From: Fictibacillus fluitans
Lineage (GTDB): Bacteria > Bacillota > Bacilli > Bacillales > Fictibacillaceae
Assembly (NCBI RefSeq): GCF_030418125.1
Contig: NZ_JAUHTR010000001.1
Location: 248,001 to 312,000 of the forward strand
Direction of reading: 5' to 3'
Length of the DNA: 64,000 nucleotides
Positions 1 through 8,647 of this stretch are shown here, in pieces. Position 1 is the stretch's first letter. Each line of letters opens with the position of its first letter. Made by a program: the position numbers and the translations under genes. Below the pieces are notes generated by a model. It was not told the origin of the DNA and did not search any database. It was given only the letters and a program-made list of their open reading frames with translations.

Positions 1-575
1 ACATCCATCCAATGATGTTCTGCTTTTTGAATGTCCAGAGGCGAACGGCTGATCAGCTCCATTATGTTACGATCTTGATGGCAGCCGACGGTTTTAACAG
101 CGAAGGGATCCATGGCTTTTTGGATTTTCGAGACGATGAAATTGGAGCTGATTCCATGTTCCAGCAGCAATACCTGTCCGTTTGGTTTACACCATGTACT
201 CACGTTCTCCAGAATTTGCAGCGGATTGCGATAACCGCAAAATGAAAGGGTGGAAATCACTGTATCAAACTTGTGCTTTTCAAAAACCAGCTTCTCGATG
301 TCGCTTTCAATAAATCTTACCGGAAGATGATAAAGATGTGCTCCCTTCCTTGCTTTATGGAGCATTTCAGGACTGAAATCGACCGCGGTAATAGAATCGA
401 TTTCTTCAAGCCTGTAAAACGGAAAGTTCCCTCCAGCCCCTACGGCGAGCTCCAGTACATGCCCTTTAGCCTCACCAATTAATTTCTTTCTCCATTTTTG
501 TTGGAAATGTTTTTCTCTCATCCGGTCGTATGTTTTCGCCTGGCTGTTAAACTTTTCAATCAGCTTTTTATTCAA
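1..575 (-). CDS. Class I SAM-dependent methyltransferase, partial (3' end outside window)
   Basis: The minus strand reads open from a TTG start at 575 to the window edge (about 191 codons, no stop). A GAGGAAGG ribosome-binding site lies some 10 bases upstream. The translation has the Rossmann motif I LELAVGAGGNFPFY, followed by an acidic motif II (ITAVDFSPEM) and LVFEKHKFDTVIS, the classic UbiE/Methyltransf_11 pattern. It would transfer a methyl group from S-adenosylmethionine to an unidentified small molecule. The first ATG is some 18 codons inside, so TTG is chosen because of the ribosome-binding site. The substrate cannot be inferred, and the C-terminal end is missing only because of the window boundary. 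Confidence 0.8.
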   Translation of the reverse strand, partial: MNKKLIEKFNSQAKTYDRMREKHFQQKWRKKLIGEAKGHVLELAVGAGGNFPFYRLEEIDSITAVDFSPEMLHKARKGAHLYHLPVRFIESDIEKLVFEKHKFDTVISTLSFCGYRNPLQILENVSTWCKPNGQVLLLEHGISSNFIVSKIQKAMDPFAVKTVGCHQDRNIMELISRSPLDIQKAEHHWMD

Positions 576-602
576 ACTATCAATTCCTTCCTCTATAAAT
601 GA

Positions 603-1085
603 TCAACAAGGAATGAATTCTTCGAGGAGATCTGTATCCGGCGGAGTATGGCCCAGCAGTCTGCCTAACTTTACAATCTGTCCTTTATGATGAAACTCGT
701 GAGTAGCTGTATGTGTAAACAGCCATAATGCCGTGATTTTCCACTCACCGCTCCTCATGGTAACTTGAACGATGTTATCCCAGTTTCCTTGAAACTCTCG
801 TAGAAATTCAAGAACCAAATCATCCGTTTTTGCGAAAACCTTACGCATTTCCTGTACATTATGAATAGAATAGGGGTCTATTTCGGGAAGATTCTTTTCA
901 AGTGCCCGGATCCCCAGCCATGTCCGGTAACAATCCGCTACATGAGCATGCAAGTTTCGAATGGAATCACCGCCAAATGCTTCTAATTCCTTTACGTAAT
1001 CTTCATGCGGTAACGTTTCGCAATAACGAAATAAAGTTTCCCGGGTCCGTTTGATCCAATCATACTGGCTTACGAATACATCCAT
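603..1085 (-). CDS. DinB-family putative metal-dependent protein
   Basis: A 160-residue protein of the DinB/YfiT four-helix-bundle family. Family members usually bind a divalent metal through three histidines; here the candidates are in HVADCY (about residue 48) and in the C-terminal HTATHEFHHKGQ block (about residues 125-136). Many DinB proteins are thiol-transferase-like or of unknown function, and the name comes from DNA-damage induction in B. subtilis. It is a monocistronic gene next to a methyltransferase. A paralogue with the same HEFHHKGQ block and the same C-terminal P-P-x-TD ending lies at 20026-20514. The specific role is unknown. Confidence 0.85.
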   Translation of the reverse strand: MDVFVSQYDWIKRTRETLFRYCETLPHEDYVKELEAFGGDSIRNLHAHVADCYRTWLGIRALEKNLPEIDPYSIHNVQEMRKVFAKTDDLVLEFLREFQGNWDNIVQVTMRSGEWKITALWLFTHTATHEFHHKGQIVKLGRLLGHTPPDTDLLEEFIPC

Positions 1086-1305
1086 TTTTCGGTCTCCTTC
1101 TTAAACCAAATTTAATAGGTTTACCCCAACCTACTATTTCCCTGTGAAACGCTGAAAACCTCTTTGAAATTCAATAGGCAGAAGTCCCCCGTGCTTTTTA
1201 TCCAGAAACGTCGTTATCCATACAACTAATCTACCATAATCATCCAGACTGACAATGTATAATTATGTAAAATGATTCATTTTTTCTATTTTATGTAAAT
1301 GTTAA

Positions 1306-1334
1306 TTGACCCCACTTATTACGGGTGCTACCCT
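1306..1334 (+). promoter_or_regulatory. Putative sigma-A promoter of the GH3 gene
   Basis: TTGACC (1306-1311) and TACCCT (1329-1334) are separated by 17 bases, so transcription should start near 1341. The -35 is good and the -10 weak. It fits the position of the cre site immediately downstream. Confidence 0.5.
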
Positions 1335-1339
1335 TTCTT

Positions 1340-1353
1340 TGAAAACGATTACA
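1340..1353 (+). promoter_or_regulatory. CcpA cre site upstream of the GH3 glucosaminidase
   Basis: TGAAAACGATTACA matches the B. subtilis catabolite-responsive element consensus TGWAANCGNTNWCA at every position. It overlaps the predicted transcription start and lies 29 bases before the start codon, the usual place for CcpA repression. This implies that the amino-sugar hydrolase is shut down when a preferred sugar is present. Confidence 0.75.
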
Positions 1354-1381
1354 TTTTTATACACACAGGAGGGAACGTGTA

Positions 1382-3139
1382 ATGAAGAAGATGAGTGCTT
1401 TTATTGGTTCTGTGCTTATTGGCTCCACTCTCTTATTACCTCTCAGTGCAAGCGCCGGTCAATCAAACGGAAGTCCTGAACCAGCGAAGTCGCCTAAAGA
1501 CAAGGTTATCGAGCAAATTATGGCTAAAATGTCCGATAAGGAAAAGATTGGACAGCTTGTGATGCCTTCCACGCATGATAATAACAGTAAAATGCCGAAT
1601 GAGGACACCCGGAAACTTATCCAAAACTACAAAGCAGGTTCAGTTATCGTCTATGGGGCACGTGATGCCCGTACCACAGCCCAATATAATAATCAGCTGC
1701 AGCATTGGGCCGCCGACTCCTCACCTAAACTTCCTTTATTGATTTCAGCAGATCTTGAATTTGGGACAAAACAACACGTGACCGATGCCACGCCTTTTCC
1801 ACGGCAAATGGGAATCGGTGCCACACAACAAGAAAAAGCGGCTGAGGATGTGGCCAAGGTAACGGCGATTGAAGCAAAAGCAACAGGATTTAACTGGAAC
1901 TACTCCCCGGTTGCTGATGTGAATACGAACCCTGCCAATCCTGTCATCGGGGTACGGTCCTTCGGCGAAAAAACAAGCCTTGTCTCCAGCATGACTGCCG
2001 CACAAATCAAAGGCTATCAGGAAAATGGAGTCGTCGCAACCGCCAAGCACTTCCCTGGCCACGGAGATACGAGCGTGGATTCTCACCTTGGATTAGCTGC
2101 TGTTACATATGACCGTGAAACACTCGAAACCGTGCATCTTCCTCCTTTTAAGGCGGCCATTGACGCGGGAGTCGACTCTATTATGACAGCCCATGTGATC
2201 ATTAACGCGATTGACAAGGAACTTCCTGCGACACTTTCCAAAAAGGTTCTCACCGGATTACTGAGAAACGAGATGGGCTTTAAAGGACTGATTGTAACGG
2301 ATGCCATGAGCATGCACGCGATTGCCAAGGAATGGGGTGCTGGCCAAGCGGCTGTAATGGCGGTAAACGCCGGAGCGGATATTGTGATGGCTACCGGAAA
2401 TCTGGATGAACAACTCGAAACCTTTGATGCTTTAAGTGACGCGCTGAAATCCGGCCAATTATCCGAGAAGAGAGTCAACGAATCGGTAAAAAGAGTTTTG
2501 GCGCTAAAGATCAAGTATAAGCTTTTTGGCGACCGGTATGTTAATCCTGAAAAAGCTGTCAATGTCGTCAACCAGCCGGCACATAAAGAAACGGCTGCTG
2601 AAGTAGCCAGGAAGTCTATCACGCTTGTGAAAAATGAGAATGTCCTTCCTTTTAACCCGGCTGCGAAAAAATTGACACTTGTAGCAGGGCCGGAAATTTA
2701 CGGTTCCACCAACTTTCTTAACAATATCGCCAGCATGGTCGATGAAAAATCGGCGGGAAATGTAAAAAGCTTTATCACTTCAGAGGATGCGACAATTGCA
2801 GAAATTCAACAGGCGGTGAAGCTGGCCGAGCAAGCGGACCAAATCATCGTTCCTACATTTTCTCCAAGTGAGCTCCCTGCCGGACAGGCAAAACTGGTGA
2901 AGGAACTGCAGAACACCGGAAAACCTGTGGTAGCGGTTTCCCTTGGCCTTCCTTATGACATTAAGCAATATCCGGATGTCGGCGCGTACATTGCGACCTA
3001 TTCGGTTGAACGATGGGGCTCCCCTGTTCCTACTTCGTGGAAAGCGGCGGTTGATGTGATTTTTGGAACACAGCCAGGAGGAAAGCTTCCTGTTTCAATT
3101 GAAGGACTCTATCCCTATGGCACGGGCTTGAATTATTAA
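1382..3139 (+). CDS. nagZ: Secreted family 3 glycoside hydrolase (beta-N-acetylglucosaminidase, NagZ/YbbD-like)
   Basis: A 585-residue exported enzyme. The N-terminus is a signal peptide: lysines, a hydrophobic core, and a likely signal-peptidase I cut after ASA near residue 25. There is no lipobox, unlike some Bacillus homologues. The GH3 barrel carries KHFPGHGDTSVDSH near residue 222, which includes the Asp-x-His dyad typical of the NagZ subfamily, and VTDAMSM near residue 306 with the nucleophile Asp. A C-terminal alpha/beta domain follows, as in B. subtilis NagZ. It should release N-acetylglucosamine from muropeptides in the wall space during cell-wall recycling. Its start is set by AGGAGGG nine bases upstream. 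It is a single-gene unit with a cre site before it and a terminator after it. Confidence 0.88.
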   Translation: MKKMSAFIGSVLIGSTLLLPLSASAGQSNGSPEPAKSPKDKVIEQIMAKMSDKEKIGQLVMPSTHDNNSKMPNEDTRKLIQNYKAGSVIVYGARDARTTAQYNNQLQHWAADSSPKLPLLISADLEFGTKQHVTDATPFPRQMGIGATQQEKAAEDVAKVTAIEAKATGFNWNYSPVADVNTNPANPVIGVRSFGEKTSLVSSMTAAQIKGYQENGVVATAKHFPGHGDTSVDSHLGLAAVTYDRETLETVHLPPFKAAIDAGVDSIMTAHVIINAIDKELPATLSKKVLTGLLRNEMGFKGLIVTDAMSMHAIAKEWGAGQAAVMAVNAGADIVMATGNLDEQLETFDALSDALKSGQLSEKRVNESVKRVLALKIKYKLFGDRYVNPEKAVNVVNQPAHKETAAEVARKSITLVKNENVLPFNPAAKKLTLVAGPEIYGSTNFLNNIASMVDEKSAGNVKSFITSEDATIAEIQQAVKLAEQADQIIVPTFSPSELPAGQAKLVKELQNTGKPVVAVSLGLPYDIKQYPDVGAYIATYSVERWGSPVPTSWKAAVDVIFGTQPGGKLPVSIEGLYPYGTGLNY

Positions 3140-3147
3140 TAGTAGTG

Positions 3148-3195
3148 CAAAACCCTGTTATTTTGCCTCTTGGACAAACGGCAGGGTTTTGTCAT
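3148..3195 (+). terminator. Rho-independent terminator of the GH3 gene
   Basis: CAAAACCCTG (3148-3157) pairs with CAGGGTTTTG (3182-3191). The T tract is short. It overlaps the 3' end of the convergent membrane-protein gene. Confidence 0.7.
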
Positions 3196-3584
3196 ACCTC
3201 TTTTTTAACGAGATAACCTAAAAGAAAGTAGACGCCGCATACACACAGAATCAGGAATTCAATTGCTTTTCCTAAAGCACCTAGGGAACTAAAAAAGACG
3301 ATCAGAAGAAAGAGTCCCACGCTCCAGCAGAATACAATAAATCCATTTCTCCATCCTTTTCTTTTTAACCCGAGGGAACCTGATCCTGTTATGAAACCTA
3401 TTAATGATATACACAATAAAATTACAGCCATGAGCGATAGATCTACTGAAGGACCTGTCTGCGAGCCAAGCGCTTTTCCCAAAGAGGCACCAAGCATATA
3501 CAGCCCTCCAAATCCCAAGGCTGACAGGATGATGATAATGCCAGCAAAAAGACCAATAGTTCTGGAAACGGTGTATTTCTCCAT
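3192..3584 (-). CDS. Four-helix hypothetical membrane protein
   Basis: A 130-residue protein with about four hydrophobic segments: residues 9-30, 48-68, 80-98 and 105-125. Basic residues (LKRKGWRNG) lie between segments two and three. An AAGGGGAG ribosome-binding site precedes the ATG. No family motif was recognised and no function is proposed. It converges on the GH3 gene and shares its terminator region. Confidence 0.7.
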   Translation of the reverse strand: MEKYTVSRTIGLFAGIIIILSALGFGGLYMLGASLGKALGSQTGPSVDLSLMAVILLCISLIGFITGSGSLGLKRKGWRNGFIVFCWSVGLFLLIVFFSSLGALGKAIEFLILCVCGVYFLLGYLVKKEV

Positions 3585-3717
3585 TGCTCCCCTTCTGCCT
3601 TTTGACGTTAAAACCTTTACGGATACTATTCCACAAATCCTGTCCTGTCCCTTCTATTGAAAAAAGCCATGACCCCGTTGGATCAATGGCAATAATTTGT
3701 GAAACGATTAATGGGTA

Positions 3718-4047
3718 TTATTTTTTTGCCGCATACCACAATGCACCGGATTCTCCAACGAGTGCCCCTAATAAAAATGCGGAGGAAGACCAAGACCGCT
3801 TGTCCCCCGGTTCTGTCATCTCAACAATTTCATATTTAAATGTGCGGGTTCCGTGTTCATTATGCAGATTCCTGGCCACCTGTTTGATTTCGGATAAATG
3901 CTTTACAAATTCGTGGTTGTTGCAATGGGTGCAAACAGTAAAAGGCACATTATGAATGTAAAGACTCATTCCCTTATGATATACAGAGACAATATCCAGC
4001 ATAGGCAAAGCTAATCCATTTTCACAGGTTTTACAGCTTTTCAGCAT
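3718..4047 (-). CDS. Hypothetical protein with two CxxC zinc-binding pairs and a C-terminal hydrophobic tail
   Basis: The frame opens at a TTG at 4065, but AAAGGAAG lies seven bases before the ATG at 4047, giving a 109-residue product starting MLKSC. It has CKTC near residue 5 and CTHC near residue 39, a pattern that resembles short MqsA/YgiT-type zinc ribbons. A charged middle and a hydrophobic C-terminal stretch (AFLLGALVGESGALWY) follow. I see no helix-turn-helix. The function is unknown; zinc binding is inferred only from the Cys spacing. Confidence 0.65.
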   Translation of the reverse strand: MLKSCKTCENGLALPMLDIVSVYHKGMSLYIHNVPFTVCTHCNNHEFVKHLSEIKQVARNLHNEHGTRTFKYEIVEMTEPGDKRSWSSSAFLLGALVGESGALWYAAKK

Positions 4048-4113
4048 ATTCAGTCTTCCTTTCAATAATAAGTAGGAATACTAGGAGTATATTCATCCCA
4101 ACAATTAATAGAA

Positions 4114-4746
4114 CTAAACAATAGAGCTTGAAGTAGTAATAGGAAAAAGCGTGCCTCCTACTGCGAACGAGACTCTCCCTGTTTCTTCAGAAACTACCAG
4201 GACAAGCGCATCGCACGCTTCTGTTAATCCGATAGCGGCTCTGTGACGGGTACCCAGTTTTTTGTTTCCTGCTTCTATGCCGGATACCGGCAGCACGTTG
4301 GAGGCAGAAACAATCGTCTCTCCCCTTACCAATACGGCTCCATCATGAAGGGGATTGCCGGGGTAAAAAATAGATTCGAGCAGGGGAAATGTGAGATCTG
4401 CTCCAATCCTGTTTCCCGCACTGATCAATGTTTCAAGGGGTTCTTCCCGTTCAATTACAATCAGAGCTCCGTGCCTTTGACTGGAAAGATGCTGAATACA
4501 GGTTGAGATCTCCAGATATTTTTCTGTGTACGGCGAAAGATAGCAGTTTAAATAAAAGGAAGCAGCAACGGTTTGGGTTTGTTCAATTTTTGCTTTTAGT
4601 TCTTCAAGGTTTCCCAATAAGCAATAACTCTCTGTTTCCAACGAGCTTAAAAAATGCTGAATCCCCTGGTTGACTTGTTGAAGGTGATCAACAATCTGCT
4701 CTTTCATCGAGGAGGTATCGCAATCTTCTCTCATCTCTGCACCCAT
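4114..4746 (-). CDS. cdaS: Sporulation-type diadenylate cyclase CdaS
   Basis: A 210-residue protein that should condense two ATP into the second messenger c-di-AMP. The C-terminal DisA_N domain has both catalytic signatures: LHDGAVLVR with DGA at residues 135-137, and GTRHRAAIG with RHR at 167-169. The N-terminus is two amphipathic helices without membrane segments, which is the CdaS (YojJ) arrangement; those helices are autoinhibitory in B. subtilis CdaS. The sequence between (YTEKYLEISTCIQHLS) also matches that family. CdaS homologues are expressed in the forespore and support germination. I could not find a convincing sigma-G promoter. The ribosome-binding site (GGACGGAA) is weak, so a slightly later start is possible. 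Confidence 0.9.
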   Translation of the reverse strand: MGAEMREDCDTSSMKEQIVDHLQQVNQGIQHFLSSLETESYCLLGNLEELKAKIEQTQTVAASFYLNCYLSPYTEKYLEISTCIQHLSSQRHGALIVIEREEPLETLISAGNRIGADLTFPLLESIFYPGNPLHDGAVLVRGETIVSASNVLPVSGIEAGNKKLGTRHRAAIGLTEACDALVLVVSEETGRVSFAVGGTLFPITTSSSIV

Positions 4747-4833
4747 TTCCGTCCACTCTCTCTCCGAGTGTCTTAATTAGTTCCTTTTTCTATTCTTTAC
4801 GCCTCTTCTGCCTTTTATAAGAAAATTTGTCAT

Positions 4834-4864
4834 AAAAAAAAGCATGGAATGATTATCCATGCTT
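4834..4864 (-). terminator. Terminator of the MFS exporter gene
   Basis: On the minus strand AAAGCATGGA pairs with TCCATGC across a short loop, followed by eight T. The left arm includes the last codons and stop of the exporter gene. Confidence 0.75.
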
Positions 4865-6325
4865 TAAATATCGATAGTTTTGGCTTTTCGCTTTTTTTCG
4901 TTTGATTAACGCAAATGATATAAGAAAGCTTAAGGCTGCGGCCAGCAGCATGCCGCCGTGGATAGCATGCACCCCAGAAGCGAGGATGCCGTGCATCTCT
5001 GACAGCTTGTCCGCCTGAACATGTCCTTCACTGAACGAAGCATTGAAGTTCAGGTCTCTCTCACCTTTTTTCGCTGCTTCAGAAAGCAAAGTCAGGTTAA
5101 AAATGGTTCCAAAAATGGCAGAACCCAATGTCTGGCTGAAAGTGTTTGTAAAGGTGTTCAGCGCCACTGCCACCCCTCGTTCTTTTTGTTGAACGGAAGC
5201 TTGAATCGTAAGCATGAATATCGGGGTAATGAGCCCCATGCCGAGCCCTACCATTCCCGTTGCCATGTAAATAAAGGCGGAAGGTGAATCGGCAGTTAGC
5301 GAGAACATGAACAATGAAGAAGCCGTTACTATCCCAGTTCCCAGCGTAATGATCCAGTTGGGCTTCATCCGTTCCACGAGCTGGCCGGAAAGAATGGCTC
5401 CCAGGGTCCAGCAGACCGGCATCGGCATCAAGACAAAGCCTGCTTCTGTCGCGCTTTTTCCCATGACTCCCTGGCTCCAGATAGGAAGATAAACGGTTAT
5501 GCTGATGACAACTCCGCCCACGAGCAAGGTTAAAAGGTTGATAAGTGAAATGTTGCGGTTGGAAAATAGATGAAGCGGAATCAAAGGCTCAGGCGATCTC
5601 CGTTCGACGCCATAAAAACCGATATAGGCCAAAAGTGTAAAGATAAGCAAGCCGATAATAACCGGGCTGCTCCAATCTTGTGACTGGCTTCCTTCCAAAA
5701 GAGCATACAAAAAAGCAATCGTCCCAACAGAAAAAATCGCCGCTCCTTTGTAGTCGATGTACGGCTTTACTTTTTCGATATCTTCCTTGTAGTTTGCTGC
5801 AAGCATAATAAAGGCAACCAGCCCAAACGGAATGTTCAAGAAAAAGATGTAGCGCCAGGACAGAGTATCCACCAAAAAACCGCCCATAAGCGGCCCGAGT
5901 ACTCCGGCCACACCCCATACTGCGCTAATCCAGCCCTGCGCTTTTGCCCGGTCTTTGGTTTCTGTATACAAATCACCGATAATCGTCATGGTGACTGGCA
6001 TAACTGCCCCGGCTCCGAGACCCTGTATGGCACGAAAAAGAATGAGCTGACCCATCGACTGGGCGAGCCCGCACAGAGCGGATCCTGCCAGAAATACAAT
6101 AATCCCCATCAGCATCACTTTCTTGCGTCCGAACAAATCTGCGAGCTTTCCATAAATCGGTGCGGAAACTGCTGTTGCCAGCATATAGATGGCATACACC
6201 CAGCTCACCAGTTCAATGCCTGACAAATCACTGGTGATCCTTGGCACGGCCGTACTGACAATCGTTCCTTCCATCGCGGCAAGAACCGTCACCAGCAGCA
6301 ATGCTCCCATTATTTTTTTTCTCAT
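4853..6325 (-). CDS. DHA2-family (14-helix) MFS drug exporter
   Basis: A 490-residue integral membrane protein of the EmrB/QacA drug:proton antiporter type. The N-terminus (AMEGTIVSTAVPRI) is motif D1 of DHA2 exporters. The loop 2-3 motif A is GKLADLFGRKKV near residue 60, and motif C-like GVAGVLGPLMGG lies near residue 140. Hydrophobic segments fit 14 helices with a soluble C-terminal stretch before the last helix. It probably pumps out lipophilic compounds; the substrate is unknown. An AGGGGGAGAG ribosome-binding site supports the start. No regulator gene is adjacent. Confidence 0.88.
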   Translation of the reverse strand: MRKKIMGALLLVTVLAAMEGTIVSTAVPRITSDLSGIELVSWVYAIYMLATAVSAPIYGKLADLFGRKKVMLMGIIVFLAGSALCGLAQSMGQLILFRAIQGLGAGAVMPVTMTIIGDLYTETKDRAKAQGWISAVWGVAGVLGPLMGGFLVDTLSWRYIFFLNIPFGLVAFIMLAANYKEDIEKVKPYIDYKGAAIFSVGTIAFLYALLEGSQSQDWSSPVIIGLLIFTLLAYIGFYGVERRSPEPLIPLHLFSNRNISLINLLTLLVGGVVISITVYLPIWSQGVMGKSATEAGFVLMPMPVCWTLGAILSGQLVERMKPNWIITLGTGIVTASSLFMFSLTADSPSAFIYMATGMVGLGMGLITPIFMLTIQASVQQKERGVAVALNTFTNTFSQTLGSAIFGTIFNLTLLSEAAKKGERDLNFNASFSEGHVQADKLSEMHGILASGVHAIHGGMLLAAALSFLISFALIKRKKAKSQNYRYLKHG

Positions 6326-6483
6326 GTCTCTCCCCCTGATTCACCAGGCTTTTGTACATTGTCCTGATGATGAAATCTGTCATACCCCCAATGGGATAGA
6401 AACGTTCAACATTTTAGGTAAACCCAACAAGCTATTTTATCACTTCAGATTTCAATAAGCCATATTTTTGAAAACACTTTTTT

Positions 6484-6507
6484 TAAAACAAGGACTCGTC
6501 TTGTAAA
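6484..6507 (-). terminator. Weak terminator after the LigD polymerase-domain pseudogene
   Basis: On the minus strand ACAAGACGAGTCCTTGT forms a small hairpin followed by an A/T-rich tract. The stem is weak and this is a tentative call. Confidence 0.4.
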
Positions 6508-6511
6508 GGGA

Positions 6512-7402
6512 TTAGCGTTTCAAATCTCCATTTTTCTGACGATACCCTGTAAAAGATAGTATTTCATGGATACGTGAAGTGTTCTCTTCTTTAACCCTCT
6601 GTTGCGTTAAAAGGAGGTCTCCTTTTTCTCTAATTCGTTGAAGGACTACAGCTGGAGTAAAATCACCAGGGTGAAAACCTGTACTTATTTCTTCCCAGGT
6701 GACCGGGGTTGAAACCGAACACTTCTCTGTTGCCCGAAGACTATAGGGAGCAACGATTTTTCTTCCCTTCCATAACTGCAGGTAATCAAAATAAAGTTTG
6801 TTTCCCCTTCTTTCTTTTACCCTCTCCAAGGTGACTTTTCGACCGTGCTTTTCATAAATATACTGTGCAATAAAGTGATTGACTTTTCTGGCCTCGTCAT
6901 AGGAAAATAACGGCTCTATTGGTACATAAACATGCATTCCGGTTTTTCCCGAGGTTTCACATGACTGGTTAAGCCAAGCCCGTCCAGTACCTCTTTCAGC
7001 ACCAAGGATATTTCAAGGACGAGTCCAAAGTCTTCACTTGAATGATCCAAATCAAACACCAGATCGGTCGGGAAATCCGGTTTACTGTATTGATCAAACA
7101 GGACGTGAAACTCCAGCGCTCCCCAATTGGCAAGCCCGAGCAAAGTCGCTTTATCATGAAGAAAAATCCGTTCTTTTTCTTTGAAAAAGGTACCCGCCAG
7201 CCATTCCGGCGCGTTTTCAGGTCTTGAACGCATGCGGATACAGCCAATACATCAACATCCTGTCTTTCGTATAAGGAAGCAGGAATTCGGAGACTTCTAA
7301 TAAATAGCGGATATAATCAGCCTTCGTAAAATTGAACTCATCCCAGAGTATCTTTTCCGGATGTGAAATCGAAATGACTTTACCATCTACTTGTACTTCC
7401 AT
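6512..7402 (-). pseudogene. ligD: Broken LigD polymerase (AEP primase) domain gene
   Basis: Three consecutive reading frames together spell one LigD polymerase domain, the primase-polymerase that fills gaps in non-homologous end joining. Piece one (7402-7217) starts MEVQVDGKVISISHPEKILW after a GGAGG site. Piece two (about 7233-6916) resumes at SRPENAPEWLAG and carries the catalytic DLDHSS. Piece three (6937-6512) starts at MHVYVPIEP and runs to a normal C-terminus. At the second break one A is missing in GTGAAACCTCGGG: restoring it gives the expected SHVKTSGKTGMHVYVPI. At the first break, around 7225-7235, about eight codons (the usual GxxGxxFYQK stretch) also appear to be lost, so it is more than a one-base error. 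No Ku gene is in view. Function is probably lost. Confidence 0.85.
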
Positions 7403-7480
7403 GAAGATTCCTCCGCACTATACATTACTGATGCAGCTAGTGTAAACGATTGTCGTCAATCTATACCCGAGGTGAACATA

Positions 7481-8422
7481 ATGGATCCCCTTTTTCCCAT
7501 GGAACCTAAAAGCGCGGCAACCATTCCTGTTTCTTCAAAGTGGATAGCCCAAATTAAATGGGACGGCGTACACATACTTACCTATTTCGATGGCGAAAAC
7601 ACGCGCCTTTATAATAGGAAGAAAAAAGAGCGTACACAAAATTATCCGGAATTAACATCCATTCAAACCTATTGTTCTGCCGAACCTGTTATCTTGGATG
7701 GTGAAGTTATAGCGCTTGGGGATAACGGAAGGCCAAGCTTTCATAAAGTAATGAGAAGAGATGGTGTAAGGAACCTTGATCGAGTACAGCTTCTTCAGCA
7801 TCAAGTCCCCATTACCTACATGATTTTCGATGTTCTCTTTTCCAATGGCGAATGGATGACAAACCGGCCGCTATCGGAACGAATATCATTGCTTTCTGAA
7901 ATCATTACGCCGAATGACCATATACAGCTGGTTCGCTCCCATGAGAATGGCGAAGCATTATTTAAAGGAATAAAAAGCTCCGAAATGGAAGGCATTGTCA
8001 TGAAACAGCTGGAAAGCTCCTATTATATTGGAGAGAAAAATGAGGTTTGGCTGAAGATAAAAAATACCCTGGATGTCAATGCTGTGATTGGCGGATATAC
8101 CTTGAGCGGCGGTGTGGTGAATGCGGTTCTTCTTGGCTTATTTGATGGCCAGGGCCAATTTGTTTATATCGGCCATACAGGTACAGGAAAGTTTAGCGTT
8201 CAAGATTGGCACTATTTAACTGCACGGCTTCGTTTAATTGAAGTCCCTGATCGGCCTTTTGCGAATCCGGTTGAACGGCATCGGGACGCAAACTGGGTAA
8301 AACCGGAGGTCACTGCCAAGATCCATTTTGCAGAATGGACAGAAGCGGGAAAACTGAGACAGCCCAGCATACAAGCGATGCTTGATGTACCTCCTGAAGA
8401 ATGCAACTTTCGAAACACATAG
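7481..8422 (+). CDS. Stand-alone ATP-dependent DNA ligase, LigD ligase-domain type
   Basis: A 313-residue ligase if started at the ATG at 7481, which has GAGGTG eight bases upstream; the same frame is open from 7391 but without a ribosome-binding site. It has the adenylated-lysine motif IKWDGV (Lys 26), LYNRKK (motif Ia), LDGEVIAL (III), MEGIVMK (IV) and VWLKIK (V), followed by an OB-fold domain with FVYIGHTGTG. It should seal DNA ends using ATP. In Bacillus LigD the ligase and polymerase are normally one polypeptide. Here the ligase stands alone, divergent from a decayed polymerase-domain gene with 78 bases between the starts. No Ku-like gene is in the window, so its partner is not known. 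Confidence 0.88.
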   Translation: MDPLFPMEPKSAATIPVSSKWIAQIKWDGVHILTYFDGENTRLYNRKKKERTQNYPELTSIQTYCSAEPVILDGEVIALGDNGRPSFHKVMRRDGVRNLDRVQLLQHQVPITYMIFDVLFSNGEWMTNRPLSERISLLSEIITPNDHIQLVRSHENGEALFKGIKSSEMEGIVMKQLESSYYIGEKNEVWLKIKNTLDVNAVIGGYTLSGGVVNAVLLGLFDGQGQFVYIGHTGTGKFSVQDWHYLTARLRLIEVPDRPFANPVERHRDANWVKPEVTAKIHFAEWTEAGKLRQPSIQAMLDVPPEECNFRNT

Positions 8423-8463
8423 AAAGGAAAAAATGATTCATACTAAACGTGAGGTGAAAAACA

Positions 8464-8619
8464 ATGACAGAACGAACTGGGCATAATGATATGGAAGAAT
8501 ATAAGCCGGACGTCAACCGGCCAGCAGAAACACCGGCTGAAGCACACCGTATGGTAACGGTGAACAAAGCAGAAGAAGTGTTAAAGAACAAAAAAGGCCA
8601 GCTGCCTAGACTGACCTAG
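8464..8619 (+). CDS. Small acidic hypothetical protein (51 aa)
   Basis: A short frame starting MTERTGHNDMEEYKPD with GTGAGGTG seven bases upstream, 41 bases after the ligase stop, so probably cotranscribed with it. The composition is polar and charged with no membrane segment or Cys. It resembles the small soluble proteins often made in the forespore, but I recognise no family. Its stop codon lies within the left arm of the old terminator hairpin that the IS element has split, so the C-terminus (QLPRLT) may be original. Confidence 0.55.
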   Translation: MTERTGHNDMEEYKPDVNRPAETPAEAHRMVTVNKAEEVLKNKKGQLPRLT

Positions 8620-8647
8620 TCATATGAGACAGTAATAAAACACCTTC

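Noticed and set aside
2083-2622. Long antisense frames inside the GH3 gene and similar shadows within fadE, gltB and fdhA
   Set aside because: They have no ribosome-binding sites, show low-complexity composition and overlap well-supported genes.
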